From: JAICLL01 sp035252155
Lineage (GTDB): Bacteria; Planctomycetota; Planctomycetia; Pirellulales; JAICIG01
DNA: 26,040 nucleotides
Direction: 5' to 3'
NCBI GenBank assembly: GCA_035252155.1
Contig: DATFDL010000127.1
Coordinates: 1 to 26,040 of the forward strand
Part shown: piece after piece, positions 7,024 to 14,701 of the stretch
Layout of the letters: the number at the start of each line of letters is the position of its first letter
Numbering within the stretch: the stretch's first letter is position 1
The notes under the pieces: model-generated
What the model saw: the letters and a program-made list of their open reading frames with translations, nothing else
Databases searched by the model: none
What the model was told of the DNA's origin: nothing
Translations under genes and position numbers: made by a program

Positions 7024-7198
7024 GTAGGTCAGGCTTTCCAGCCTGACGAGATTAGCTCGCCGACGTTTTCTTACCGACGGCCGGTGGCTGGGGCAGAGCC
7101 TTGGCGATGCCCCGGCGAGGACCGCCACGTCATTCTATCCCTTACCGTTCGTTACGAGCCAATAGCGTTATCCTGTCAGGCTGGAAAGCCTGGCCTAC
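7024..7198. repeat. GTAGGTCAGGC inverted repeat with a second repeat inside
   Basis: The 24-nt arm at 7024-7047 (GTAGGTCAGGCTTTCCAGCC plus TGAC) matches the reverse complement of 7175-7198 at 23 of 24 positions. Both ends begin with GTAG. Between the arms lies 7083-7116, an exact copy of the 34-nt repeat at 5-38, so one repeat appears to sit inside another. The right end supplies the TAG stop codon of the helicase gene (7197-7195). Confidence 0.8.
7083..7116 (+). repeat. 34-nt dispersed repeat, copy 2
   Basis: It is identical over 34 nt to the reverse complement of 5-38. It starts GGTGGCTGGGGCAGAGCC and ends GATGCCCCGGC. The same two end motifs build the nested palindrome at 3818-3974. Confidence 0.85.
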
Positions 7199-9570
7199 GT
7201 GTCAGCCACCGGTTTCAGCGGGCTTTGGGCCAACACGAACTTCCTTTCGCCGGTGACGAACTCGACGGTGGCCGTGCGGCGCGGGCCAACGCCGGAGACC
7301 GCGATGATTCTCCCTTGCCCGTATTCGGGGTGCAACACCTCCATGCCCTGATGGAAGCGTTCGTTCGCGGGTGAGTCGAGCTGGGCTAGATCTGCCGCGG
7401 TCTTTAGGCCGGCGAGCTTGAGGCGATCACGGAGCCCCTCACCCCGGCCCTCTCCCGGAGCGAGAGGGAGAACATTCTCGCCCCGAGCTCCGTTTTCTTC
7501 CGCCTCGCCCGGCGGCGACCAGACGGGTTCTTCGTGGTCGGCGTGGGGCTCAAAACCGTCGTCGGCCTCGGCCCACTGGCGCGCCTGGCCGCTGGCAACC
7601 GCGCCGTCGTCCCAACGGCCCAATCGCTCGATCTCGGCCAGTGGAAGCTCTTGAACAAACGCACTGGGGACCGCCAGCTTACGCTGCCCGCGATATTCTC
7701 GTTCGCGGGTCAAGCTGAGCTGCAGCTCTTGCCGAGCGCGCGTGATGCCGACGAACAACAGCCGGCGCTCCTCTTCCAAAGCGTTGTCGTCGTACTTGCT
7801 GCGCTCGTGCGGCAGCACGCCCTGCTCGAGTGCCACGACAAACACCACCGGAAACTCCAGGCCCTTGGCCGCGTGCAGCGTCATCAAGGCCACGCGATCG
7901 TCGCTCGATTCCCAGGCGTCGACGTCGTTGACCAGGCAGACGTCTTCCAAGAACTCTTCCAAGTGTCCCTCGCCGGGCGTGCGCTCGTCGAACTGGCGAG
8001 CGGCGGTGAGCAGCTCTTGAATGTTGGCCAGCCGGTCCTGGTCTTCGGCCAGCTCGCTCTCGCGCAGCGGAACGTCGTACTCCGTTTCTTCCAAAACCCG
8101 CCGCACGATTTCCTCGACCGGCCGCATTGAAACCAGATTCAACCGGTCGAACAACGCCACAAACTTGGCCACGGTCACGGCGGCTTTTTTGGGCAGTGCC
8201 TCGATCAGGCCGCTTTCGCGGGCGGCCGCGAGCAGCGTCTTTCCCTTGCGTCCCGCGTGAACATTGAGCCGCTCGATCGTCGTTTTGCCGATGCCGCGTG
8301 GCGGCGTGTTGATCACTCGCAGAAACGCCATGTCGTCGCGCGGGTTGTTCAACAGCATCAAGTAGCCCAGCATGTCTTTGATCTCTTTGCGCTGGTAAAA
8401 CTCGACGCCGTTGACCATCTGGTAGGGCACGCCCCGTTCGAGCAGGGCCGCCTCGATGGTTCGCGACAGCGAGTTGGTGCGATAGAACACGGCAAAGTCG
8501 CGCGGCCGCCGCCGGCCGTCGCGAACCGCCTCGGCGATCTGCTGGGCGATGTGCCGGGCCTCGTCGTGCTGCGTGGGATAGCGCACCAGGCGAACGGGCG
8601 ATCCCTCTTTGTTCTCGGTGAACAGCTCCTTATGCTTCCGCTGCACATTGTGCGAAATCAGCTCGTCGGCCGCCCGCAGAATGCGCCGCGTGCTGCGATA
8701 GTTCTGCTCCAGCCGCACCACGCGCACATTCGGATAGTCGTGCTCAAACTCCAAGATGTTTTTGATGTTCGCCCCGCGCCAGCCGTAGATCGACTGATCG
8801 GGGTCGCCCGTCACGGCCAGGTTCGGGTAATCGACCGACAACGCCCGCACGATGGCATACTGCGCCAGGTTGGTGTCTTGGTATTCGTCGACCAGGATAT
8901 AGCGATAGCGCTGGTCGAGCGTGGCCCGCAGCTCGGGATTCTGCCGCAGCAGCGTGGCCACGTGCAGCAGCAGATCGTCGAAATCGGCGGCGTTGGCCTG
9001 CAGCAGCCGGCGTTGATAAATCGGATAGACGCGGGCCGCCACCGCACCCAGCGGCTGGCCGACCCGCGGCTGGTATTGGTCGGGCAAAATCAGATTGTTC
9101 TTGGCCCAGCTAATGGCCGAGCCGATCTGCTGCGGCGTGAAATGGATGTCGCCCAGGTCGGCCTGCTGGCATGCCCGGCGAAGCATGGCGGCGCTGTCGT
9201 CGGCGTCGTAGATGGTGTAATTTTCGGCCAGGCCGACCAGTGGGGCATATTGCCGGAGCAGCCGCGCGCAGAAGCGATGAAACGTGCCCATCCACACCGC
9301 TTCGCCGGGGGCCAGCAGGGCCAGCCGGCTTTTCATCTCTTCCGCGGCTTTGTTGGTGAACGTGAGGGCCAGAATCTGCCGCGGCGGGATGCCGTGCTGC
9401 AGCAGATGGGCAATGCGGTGCGTGACGACCCGCGTTTTGCCGCTGCCCGGCCCAGCCAGAATCAAGAGCGGCCCGTCGATATGCTCGACGGCCTCGCGTT
9501 GCGGTGCGGTGAGAGAATCGTGCAAGGATGTCAAATTAGCGGCTTCTGTCAGTTCCATGACGCATCGCAT
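7195..9570 (-). CDS. pcrA: UvrD/PcrA-type superfamily 1A DNA helicase
   Basis: The 791-residue protein has all SF1A helicase motifs: a Q-like TAPQREAVEH, Walker A GPGSGKT (40-46), motif II DEYQDTN (228-234), motif III GDPDQSIYGWRG (255-266), motif IV NYRSTRRIL, motif V TLHAAKGLEFPVVF and motif VI RRLLFVGITRARQEL. It ends with the PcrA/UvrD Tudor-like domain (GMEVLHPEYGQGRIIAVSG and on), which binds RNA polymerase in known members. The role would be 3'-5' unwinding in excision and mismatch repair and removal of stalled complexes. Two close ATGs exist (9570 and 9558). The first lies 6 nt after the vapC-like stop, so translation may be coupled. The TAG stop codon is inside a dispersed repeat. 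Confidence 0.95.
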   Translation of the reverse strand: MRCVMELTEAANLTSLHDSLTAPQREAVEHIDGPLLILAGPGSGKTRVVTHRIAHLLQHGIPPRQILALTFTNKAAEEMKSRLALLAPGEAVWMGTFHRFCARLLRQYAPLVGLAENYTIYDADDSAAMLRRACQQADLGDIHFTPQQIGSAISWAKNNLILPDQYQPRVGQPLGAVAARVYPIYQRRLLQANAADFDDLLLHVATLLRQNPELRATLDQRYRYILVDEYQDTNLAQYAIVRALSVDYPNLAVTGDPDQSIYGWRGANIKNILEFEHDYPNVRVVRLEQNYRSTRRILRAADELISHNVQRKHKELFTENKEGSPVRLVRYPTQHDEARHIAQQIAEAVRDGRRRPRDFAVFYRTNSLSRTIEAALLERGVPYQMVNGVEFYQRKEIKDMLGYLMLLNNPRDDMAFLRVINTPPRGIGKTTIERLNVHAGRKGKTLLAAARESGLIEALPKKAAVTVAKFVALFDRLNLVSMRPVEEIVRRVLEETEYDVPLRESELAEDQDRLANIQELLTAARQFDERTPGEGHLEEFLEDVCLVNDVDAWESSDDRVALMTLHAAKGLEFPVVFVVALEQGVLPHERSKYDDNALEEERRLLFVGITRARQELQLSLTREREYRGQRKLAVPSAFVQELPLAEIERLGRWDDGAVASGQARQWAEADDGFEPHADHEEPVWSPPGEAEENGARGENVLPLAPGEGRGEGLRDRLKLAGLKTAADLAQLDSPANERFHQGMEVLHPEYGQGRIIAVSGVGPRRTATVEFVTGERKFVLAQSPLKPVADT

Positions 9571-9576
9571 TGGGCT

Positions 9577-9987
9577 CTATGGAAGAACGTCCAGTGTCGT
9601 CCCATCGGCCAACCGGTAAATCCGAAAATGAGCGTCGAGCGTGAAAACTTGCCGCAACTTTAGGCGCTCGGCAACGGCCACAAGGGAGGCGTCGGCCAGA
9701 TCCATGGGGCAGTCCTCGTACATCTCCATCAGCGCGACCATCCGCGCGATTTCGGCCTCGGTCAAATCAAAGAGCCCGAGCCGACCACTGGCTTGCAAGG
9801 CCCACAGGCGCCGCGCGGCGTGAGTTCCATTGCCCTTCGATAACAGATACATGGCCTCGGTAAAGCACGGCCATGTTGTCAGCAGCGGCCCAGGCCGTAG
9901 TCGCTTTGCCGTGGACGTACAAATCGCGTGATCGCCGTCGTTCTTATCGAGAAGGGCAACCAGCGGACCGGTATCGGTAAGTGTCAC
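9577..9987 (-). CDS. vapC: PIN-domain toxin, VapC type
   Basis: The 136-residue protein has a PIN-domain nuclease layout: LTDTGPLVALLD at the start (acidic Asp5), CFTEAMYLL (Glu44), MDLADASLVAVAERL (Asp96 and Asp99), and the last acidic strand VFTLDAHF (Asp118). These form the Mg-binding site in VapC-type ribonucleases. It starts with GTG, whose last two bases overlap the TGA stop of the preceding antitoxin-like gene (shared GTGA), the usual arrangement in vapBC pairs. Six bases after its own stop begins the helicase gene, so all three may be one transcript. Confidence 0.85.
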   Translation of the reverse strand: MTLTDTGPLVALLDKNDGDHAICTSTAKRLRPGPLLTTWPCFTEAMYLLSKGNGTHAARRLWALQASGRLGLFDLTEAEIARMVALMEMYEDCPMDLADASLVAVAERLKLRQVFTLDAHFRIYRLADGTTLDVLP

Positions 9988-10247
9988 AGGTGGCCGCGCC
10001 GTTTTTTTTCTAGCAAGCCGTCGGTAAATTTCTCGCCGCAGTTTTGAGACAGCGTTCCGTCGCTGCTCTCAAGGCAGCCTATGAAGTCGCCTAAGTACTC
10101 ATAGAGCGACGAAGCCTCGGCTGGCGGCGCCGGAATAACAAAAGCCTTGCGCAGTGCTTCGACGGCCAGCGATTCGGCCGTCGTGCCTTGACGGCGGGCC
10201 TCTTCGCTCAGCGGACCTTCAATTTCAGGCGGCAACGTGATCGTCAT
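9984..10247 (-). CDS. VapB-like antitoxin
   Basis: The 87-residue protein starts MTITLPPEIEGPLSEEARRQ, a short beta strand then helix as in ribbon-helix-helix antitoxins, continuing GTTAESLAVEALRKAF. The C-terminal part (SSLYEYLGDFIGCLESSD) would wrap the toxin. It shares a 4-nt stop/start overlap with the PIN gene. The frame extends upstream to 10403, but the ATG at 10247 gives the expected antitoxin start, and the extra residues show no similarity I recognise. The divergent eutBC gene begins 166 nt away. Confidence 0.78.
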   Translation of the reverse strand: MTITLPPEIEGPLSEEARRQGTTAESLAVEALRKAFVIPAPPAEASSLYEYLGDFIGCLESSDGTLSQNCGEKFTDGLLEKKRRGHL

Positions 10248-10353
10248 GGAATTGTCGGAGGCAAATGTGTGAGCGAACCGAACAACCGACATTGAAATCA
10301 TACCGCGGTCGGCGCATAAATTCAACGCGGCAGCGATGCAGGGAATGGTCCTC

Positions 10354-10376
10354 GCATGACGTACGCATGCTAGAAT
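10354..10376 (+). promoter_or_regulatory. Dyad and -10-like element upstream of eutBC
   Basis: GCATG (10354-10358) and CATGC (10366-10370) form an inverted pair with a 7-nt spacer, followed at once by TAGAAT (10371-10376), a five-of-six match to the -10 hexamer. The eutBC start codon is 37 nt further on. I see no convincing -35, and no cobalamin riboswitch in the 165-nt divergent region, although the enzyme family needs adenosylcobalamin. Confidence 0.25.
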
Positions 10377-10412
10377 GGAAGGCGGGCAAAATCTCCGACC
10401 CATCCGATATTA

Positions 10413-12623
10413 ATGTCTCTCACGCCTCTTTCCGATATCGTCCTCCCTCGGCTGTTGCCGGACGAAACCTACCGCACGACGTTTCTCGGCGAGACGTTCA
10501 CGTTTGACGGACTCAAGCAACTGCTGGGGGCGGCCGATGTCGACAAGGCGGGCGACCGCGGCGCCGGGCTGGCCGCGCGATCGGAGACCGAGCGCGAGGC
10601 GGCCCGGAGCGTGTTGGCGTCGCTGATGCTTCGACATCTTTATGATCGTCCACTCACCGACGATCGCGGGCAGGTCGATGTCGTCATGCGCGTCAACTAC
10701 GACATCGACCGCGAAACATTCGCGCGCATCGCCGACTGGACCGTCGGCGACTTGAAGAATCACTTGCTGAAAGCACCCGCCGAAGAAATTCAAACCATCG
10801 GGCACGCTTTGACCGGCGTGATGGCGGCGGCGGTCGCCAAGTTGATGGACACGCACGAGCTCGTTTGCGTGGCCCGAAAGTTCCGCCGGCCGACCAAGGC
10901 GCGAACGCACCTGGGCCTGCCGGGCACCCTCTCGGCCCGCTTGCAGCCCAACCACCCCAGCGACGATCTACGCGGCATCACCTGGTTGGTCTATGCAGGG
11001 TTCTCGCTCGGTTCGGGCGATGCGCTGATCGGCGTCAATCCGGCCATCGACACCGTGGCCAATGTCTCGGCCATACTGCGGCAGGTCGATAAAATCCGCC
11101 GCGAGACCGGCGCGCCCACCCAAATCTGCGTGCTGGCCCACGTCAAGACGCAGCTTGCCTGCCTGGAGCAAGGCGCGCCCGTCGAAGTAATTTTCCAGAG
11201 CCTGGCCGGCACCGAGGCCACGCTCACCGGCGAGTTCGACGTCACCGTCGAGCTGCTCGACCATGCCTACCAGCAAATGGCCCTCCGTGGCCCGTTGGCC
11301 GGCGTGGCCGAAAACTTCATGTATTTCGAGACCGGGCAAGGCAGCGAATACACCTACGGCAAGCACAACGGCATCGACATGACGACGACCGAGGCTCTCA
11401 CCTACGGACTTGCCCGGCGTTATCGGCCGTTCATGGTCAACAACGTCACGGGTTTCATCGGGCCGGAGACGCATCGCGACAACTTCGAGATGATCGTCGC
11501 CAACCTGCAAGACCATTTTGTCGGCAAGCTACTCGGTCTGCCGATGGGCATGGCGCCGTGTTACACGCTGCACTCGCAGATCACTCTGGACGGGCAGCAG
11601 ATGGCTTCGCAACTGCTGGCTTCGGCAGGGGCCAATTATTACATGGACGTTTGCTTGAACACCGATCGCATGCTGGCCTATTTCGACACCAGCGCCCACG
11701 ACAACCAGACACTGCGCGAAGTACACGGCCGCCGACCCACGCCCGAGTTTTTGGCGTGGACAATCGATCGCGGCATTTTCGAGAAGAGCGATTACGGCGA
11801 CATCATCCGGGGGCCAAAATGGGGCAAGCCGCGGATTTTTTGCGAGTCGGACCTCGAATACCAGCGTTTGCTCGAAGCGACGCCCGCCGTGCCGGGCTTC
11901 GAGCACGCCGGCCCGCGCCCGGCGGAAAGCGTCAGCCGGCAGGTGCGATTGCACCAGGCCAAATCGCGTGCGGCGATTCACGAACAGCTCGATCTCGATT
12001 GGCTCGCGCAGCTCGCGCCCTTCCGCGTTTTGGAGACCGAAGCCCCCGACAAAGCCGAGCACCTCAATCACCCGCAGCTTGGAGCGCGTCTGTCGCTAGC
12101 GAGCGCGGCGCAGCTTGAAGACACCGGTTGCGATGTGCAGATTGTCGTTTCCGATGGACTGAGTGCCGCCGCGGTGCACGCCAACCTGGCCGAGCTTCTT
12201 CCGGTACCGCTCGACGGTTTTGCTGAGCGAGACGTCGTATTGGGCGAACTCTTGGCCGCGCGCAATGGCCGCGTGAAGCTGGCCGAGACGATCGCTCGGC
12301 GCACCGGCGCGCGGCTGGTGTTGTTGTTGCTCGGCGAGCGTCCGGGCGGCGACGCCTTGGCCGCGCAGAGCCTCTCCGCATATCTGGTCTACCAATTGCT
12401 CGACGCCGACGAGCAGCAAACCGCCGCCCGGTTCAGCGGGCATCCGGAGATCCGTTTTGAGTACACCGTGGTCTCAAACATTTATCCGGGCGGGCTGCCG
12501 GCGGTCGAGGCCGGCAGCTTGCTTGTCGAACGGGCCTGCCTGATTCTCGAACACGGCGCCGCCGGCAATCGGCTGGAAGATTTGCTAACGACGGCAGGTG
12601 CCGTCGTAGGACGACCTTCCTAG
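10413..12623 (+). CDS. eutBC: EutB-EutC fusion: ethanolamine ammonia-lyase-like, cobalamin-dependent
   Basis: The 736-residue protein joins both subunits of ethanolamine ammonia-lyase. Residues about 20-480 follow EutB: GTLSARLQPN (Arg176, Gln178, equal to E. coli Arg160 and Gln162), GVNPAID (Asn209, Asn193), CVLAHVKTQ, MYFETGQGS (Glu306, Glu287) and TGFIGPE (Phe348, Phe329). Residues about 505-725 follow EutC: LNHPQLGARLSL, DVQIVVSDGLSAAAV, LGERPG (640-645) and VVSNI. The family uses adenosylcobalamin to split ethanolamine into acetaldehyde and ammonia. E. coli Asp362, in MGCDCCYT, is Ala381 here (MGMAPCYT), and the following HADAD is HSQIT, so substrate choice may differ. The EutC part lacks the roughly 90-residue N-terminal extension of enteric EutC. 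No eutA reactivase, aldehyde dehydrogenase or shell gene is adjacent. Confidence 0.92.
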   Translation: MSLTPLSDIVLPRLLPDETYRTTFLGETFTFDGLKQLLGAADVDKAGDRGAGLAARSETEREAARSVLASLMLRHLYDRPLTDDRGQVDVVMRVNYDIDRETFARIADWTVGDLKNHLLKAPAEEIQTIGHALTGVMAAAVAKLMDTHELVCVARKFRRPTKARTHLGLPGTLSARLQPNHPSDDLRGITWLVYAGFSLGSGDALIGVNPAIDTVANVSAILRQVDKIRRETGAPTQICVLAHVKTQLACLEQGAPVEVIFQSLAGTEATLTGEFDVTVELLDHAYQQMALRGPLAGVAENFMYFETGQGSEYTYGKHNGIDMTTTEALTYGLARRYRPFMVNNVTGFIGPETHRDNFEMIVANLQDHFVGKLLGLPMGMAPCYTLHSQITLDGQQMASQLLASAGANYYMDVCLNTDRMLAYFDTSAHDNQTLREVHGRRPTPEFLAWTIDRGIFEKSDYGDIIRGPKWGKPRIFCESDLEYQRLLEATPAVPGFEHAGPRPAESVSRQVRLHQAKSRAAIHEQLDLDWLAQLAPFRVLETEAPDKAEHLNHPQLGARLSLASAAQLEDTGCDVQIVVSDGLSAAAVHANLAELLPVPLDGFAERDVVLGELLAARNGRVKLAETIARRTGARLVLLLLGERPGGDALAAQSLSAYLVYQLLDADEQQTAARFSGHPEIRFEYTVVSNIYPGGLPAVEAGSLLVERACLILEHGAAGNRLEDLLTTAGAVVGRPS

Positions 12624-12686
12624 ATAGCCGGCCGCGCCATTGTCGCCTTTCGCTCCGCGAAAGGACGTGCTTTCGCGGAGCGAAAG
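12603..12686. repeat. Palindromic repeats at the 3' end of eutBC
   Basis: GTCGTAGGACGAC (12603-12615) is a near-palindrome lying inside the last codons of eutBC. Further on, CTTTCGCTCCGCGAAAG (12647-12663) and CTTTCGCGGAGCGAAAG (12670-12686) are perfect 17-bp arms around GACGTG. The second hairpin is followed by CCGACTTTT, so it may also help end the eutBC transcript. Its right arm recurs exactly in the PVC-type dehydrogenase coding sequence (19 nt, 12668-12686 and 22011-22029). Confidence 0.7.
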
Positions 12687-12837
12687 CCGACTTTTGAGGG
12701 CGTTCTCTAGTCGCGAACGGCTATTTAGGTCGCACATCACGATCCACGCGGTCTTTGAAATCATCGTTGTTGGCGCGAACCTACCGTTGGCATAGGCTGA
12801 AAAAGCAGACGCGAATACATGCTTGGGGAACCGTGGG

Positions 12838-13122
12838 ATGTTTGAACCAATCGAAGTGCGACCCTTGCCAGGCTATCGACTCTATCTGCGTTACTCGGAC
12901 GGGGTCGAAGGCCAGGTCGACCTTTCGAGTTTAGTCGGCCGAGGCGTGTTCGCTTTGTGGAACGACGCCCGCCAGTTCGAAAAGATATCGATCGGACCCA
13001 GTGGCGAAATTCGCTGGAGCGAGCAGGTCAATTTATGCCCGGACGCCTTGTATTTAGAAATCACCGGCAAATCGCCTGAAGATGCATTTCCGAGGATAGG
13101 GAAGTCGGCAGATGTTCTGTAG
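12838..13122 (+). CDS. DUF2442 domain protein
   Basis: The 94-residue protein starts MFEPIEVRPLPGYRLYLRYS and continues DGVEGQVDLSSLVGRGVF, IGPSGEIRWSEQ, LCPDALYLEITGKSPEDAFP, which matches DUF2442. Family members are small and often pair with a DUF4160 gene just upstream in putative toxin-antitoxin modules. I looked for a DUF4160 frame in 12690-12837 and saw none, so this copy seems solitary. The ATG at 12838 is chosen over a TTG at 12823. The stop codon TAG forms the edge (GTAG, 13119-13122) of the palindromic repeat that follows. Confidence 0.8.
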   Translation: MFEPIEVRPLPGYRLYLRYSDGVEGQVDLSSLVGRGVFALWNDARQFEKISIGPSGEIRWSEQVNLCPDALYLEITGKSPEDAFPRIGKSADVL

Positions 13123-13201
13123 GGAACGGACTCCGTGCCGTTCCGCGAACTGCGGATCGACGTCGCATCGCCCCTCACGGAACGGCACGGAGTCCGTTCC
13201 C
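13119..13201. repeat. GTAGGGAACGG inverted repeat
   Basis: The 24-nt arms at 13122-13145 (starting GGGAACGGACTCCGTGCC) and 13178-13201 are perfectly inverted around a 32-nt loop. The left edge reads GTAG and contains the stop codon of the DUF2442 gene. The GGAACGGACTCCGTGCC motif also occurs, in the other orientation, near 5273-5287. The element lies just before the TVP38/DedA-type gene. Confidence 0.8.
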
Positions 13202-13252
13202 GACAGACGCCGAGACCGAATGAACGCAATTCCTCGCGACTGCCTAGCGCCC

Positions 13253-13957
13253 ATGAAGATCACCCAGCGAGCTCGCCTCGTCTTTGGCGTCTCATTGCTG
13301 CTCGTTCTCGCCGGGGCGGCGTACTTTCTACCCCTTCGCCCGTATCTGCAAGCGCTGCTCGAATGGATCCGTGGCATGGGCGCCTGGGGGCCGGTCTTGC
13401 TGGCCGTGACCTATGTGATCGCCACCGTCTGCTTCGTGCCGGGATCGTTGATGACGCTGGGCGCAGGTTTCTTGTTTGGAGTGGCCGTAGGAACTGTCAC
13501 CGTGTCGCTGGCCAGCGTCGTGGGCGCCTCGGCCGCGTTTTGGTTGGGTCGCACCATCGCTCGCGACTGGATCGAGCGACGGTTCGCCGGTGATCGGCGG
13601 TTCAAAGCCCTCGATCGAGCGATCGAGCGCGAAGGATTCAAGATTGTCTTGCTGGTGCGGCTTTCTCCCGCGATTCCTTTTACGGCGATCAACTATTTCT
13701 TGGGGTTCACCAAGATTGCCTATCGCGACTTTCTGCTGGCGTCGTGGATCGGCATGTTGCCCGGCACGATTCTGTATGCCTATCTCGGCTCGACACTCCA
13801 CAGCCTGGCCGAATTGGGCAGCGGCACGGCGGCCGGCGGGCCAGTCACCCAGGCCTTCTTCGTCGGCGGTCTCGTCGTGACGCTAATTGCAACGATCGTC
13901 GTCACGAGGATTGCTCGTCGTGCGCTGATCCAGGCCTCAGGAGCGGAACTAGAATGA
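13253..13957 (+). CDS. TVP38/DedA-type (VTT domain) membrane protein
   Basis: The 234-residue integral membrane protein has a first segment LVFGVSLLLVLAGAAYFL, then VLLAVTYVIATVCFVPGSLM, a glycine-rich block LGAGFLFGVAVGTVTVSLAS, the family signature RLSPAIPFTAINYFLGFTKI, then FLLASWIGMLPGTILYAYLG and a C-terminal segment FFVGGLVVTLIATIVVTRIA. This is the SNARE-associated/VTT fold of TVP38, YdjX and DedA proteins, inner-membrane proteins linked to lipid scrambling or transport. An ATG at 13220 would add 11 residues; I prefer 13253, but neither has a ribosome site. Its TGA stop codon is the first three bases of a GACAGAAAAA repeat. Confidence 0.87.
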   Translation: MKITQRARLVFGVSLLLVLAGAAYFLPLRPYLQALLEWIRGMGAWGPVLLAVTYVIATVCFVPGSLMTLGAGFLFGVAVGTVTVSLASVVGASAAFWLGRTIARDWIERRFAGDRRFKALDRAIEREGFKIVLLVRLSPAIPFTAINYFLGFTKIAYRDFLLASWIGMLPGTILYAYLGSTLHSLAELGSGTAAGGPVTQAFFVGGLVVTLIATIVVTRIARRALIQASGAELE

Positions 13958-14058
13958 CAGAAAAATGGCTGACAGAAAAATAGAGTATGAATCGCGTTTC
14001 GATCTTTCCGACTGGCCTCGCGCACATGCCCATTTTTCTGTCACCAATTTTTCTGTCA
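13955..14058. repeat. GACAGAAAAAT double-unit inverted repeat, compact copy
   Basis: The left arm (13955-13981) holds two direct units TGACAGAAAAAT and TGACAGAAAAAT separated by GGC. The right arm (14032-14058) holds two inverse units ATTTTTCTGTCA separated by CCA. Arms match at 24 of 27 positions and the loop is 50 nt. The right arm is identical over 27 nt to 20155-20181. The left arm overlaps the stop codon of the TVP38/DedA-type gene. Confidence 0.85.
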
Positions 14059-14086
14059 GTCAACGTAGCGATCGCACTCCATGTGC

Positions 14087-14701
14087 CTATTCCATTTCAC
14101 GGCGGATCACGCAGAACCACGCGTAGGGTCCGCCGGGCGAGAAATGAAGATCGGTATCCGGCCGGACCTCGAAACGCGCGTCGCGGATCGACTCGATCGT
14201 CCAGCCCGGCGAGAACGACTCACGCAATTCTTGCTGCGAGACGCGGCGCGGGCCATCGCCCGGCGGTTCTTTGTCGCCGAAGCAAGCCAGGAACAATCGT
14301 CCGCCTGGCTTGACGACGCTCGCCAATGCGGCGACGTATTTGGCTCGATCGTTATCAGAAAACACGTGGAACAATCCACAGTCGATGGCCGAATCGAACT
14401 GCTCAGGCAGGTCGTCCAAGTGAGTCGCGTCCATCACCAGAAAAGTCGCGGCGATTCCGCGCTGATGCGCCTTTCGCTTCGCCTGAGCAATCGGTTGCTC
14501 AAGAAAATCGATGCCGGTGACCCGGTGGCCGCGCGCCGCGAAGAACAGCGCGTTCTCGCCCGTGCCGCAGCCCGCGTCGAGAATCGAACCGGTGATCTGA
14601 TCGGCGGCCTCGACAAACACTCGCTGCGGCCTGCCGATATCCCAGGGCGGTTTGCCCTGGTAAGCTTCTTCGAAACGTTCTTTGCCTGGAATGTTTTTCA
14701 T
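14087..14701 (-). CDS. Class I SAM-dependent methyltransferase
   Basis: The 204-residue protein starts MKNIPGKERFEEAYQGKPPW and has SAM-binding motif I ILDAGCGTGENALFFAARG (about 40-58), acidic motif II VTGIDF, the motif DATHLDDLPEQFDSAIDCGL and motif IV region VKPGGRLFLACFGD. The fold is Rossmann-like and cytosolic. The opening PPWDIGRPQ and the HVFSDNDR motif resemble small-molecule methyltransferases of the thiopurine/tellurite-resistance (TehB) group, but the substrate cannot be told from sequence. It converges with the TVP38/DedA-type gene across a repeat; 28 nt separate its stop from that repeat. Confidence 0.85.
   Translation of the reverse strand: MKNIPGKERFEEAYQGKPPWDIGRPQRVFVEAADQITGSILDAGCGTGENALFFAARGHRVTGIDFLEQPIAQAKRKAHQRGIAATFLVMDATHLDDLPEQFDSAIDCGLFHVFSDNDRAKYVAALASVVKPGGRLFLACFGDKEPPGDGPRRVSQQELRESFSPGWTIESIRDARFEVRPDTDLHFSPGGPYAWFCVIRREME

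Noticed and set aside
8257..9663. Open frame of 468 codons on the plus strand
   Set aside because: It is antisense to the helicase, whose seven motifs are all intact in the minus frame.
10248..10412. Cobalamin riboswitch before the eutBC fusion
   Set aside because: The divergent region is only 165 nt and lacks a B12-box-like core; only a small dyad is visible.
12690..12837. DUF4160 partner gene before DUF2442
   Set aside because: No frame in this stretch shows the expected histidine-rich opening of DUF4160.
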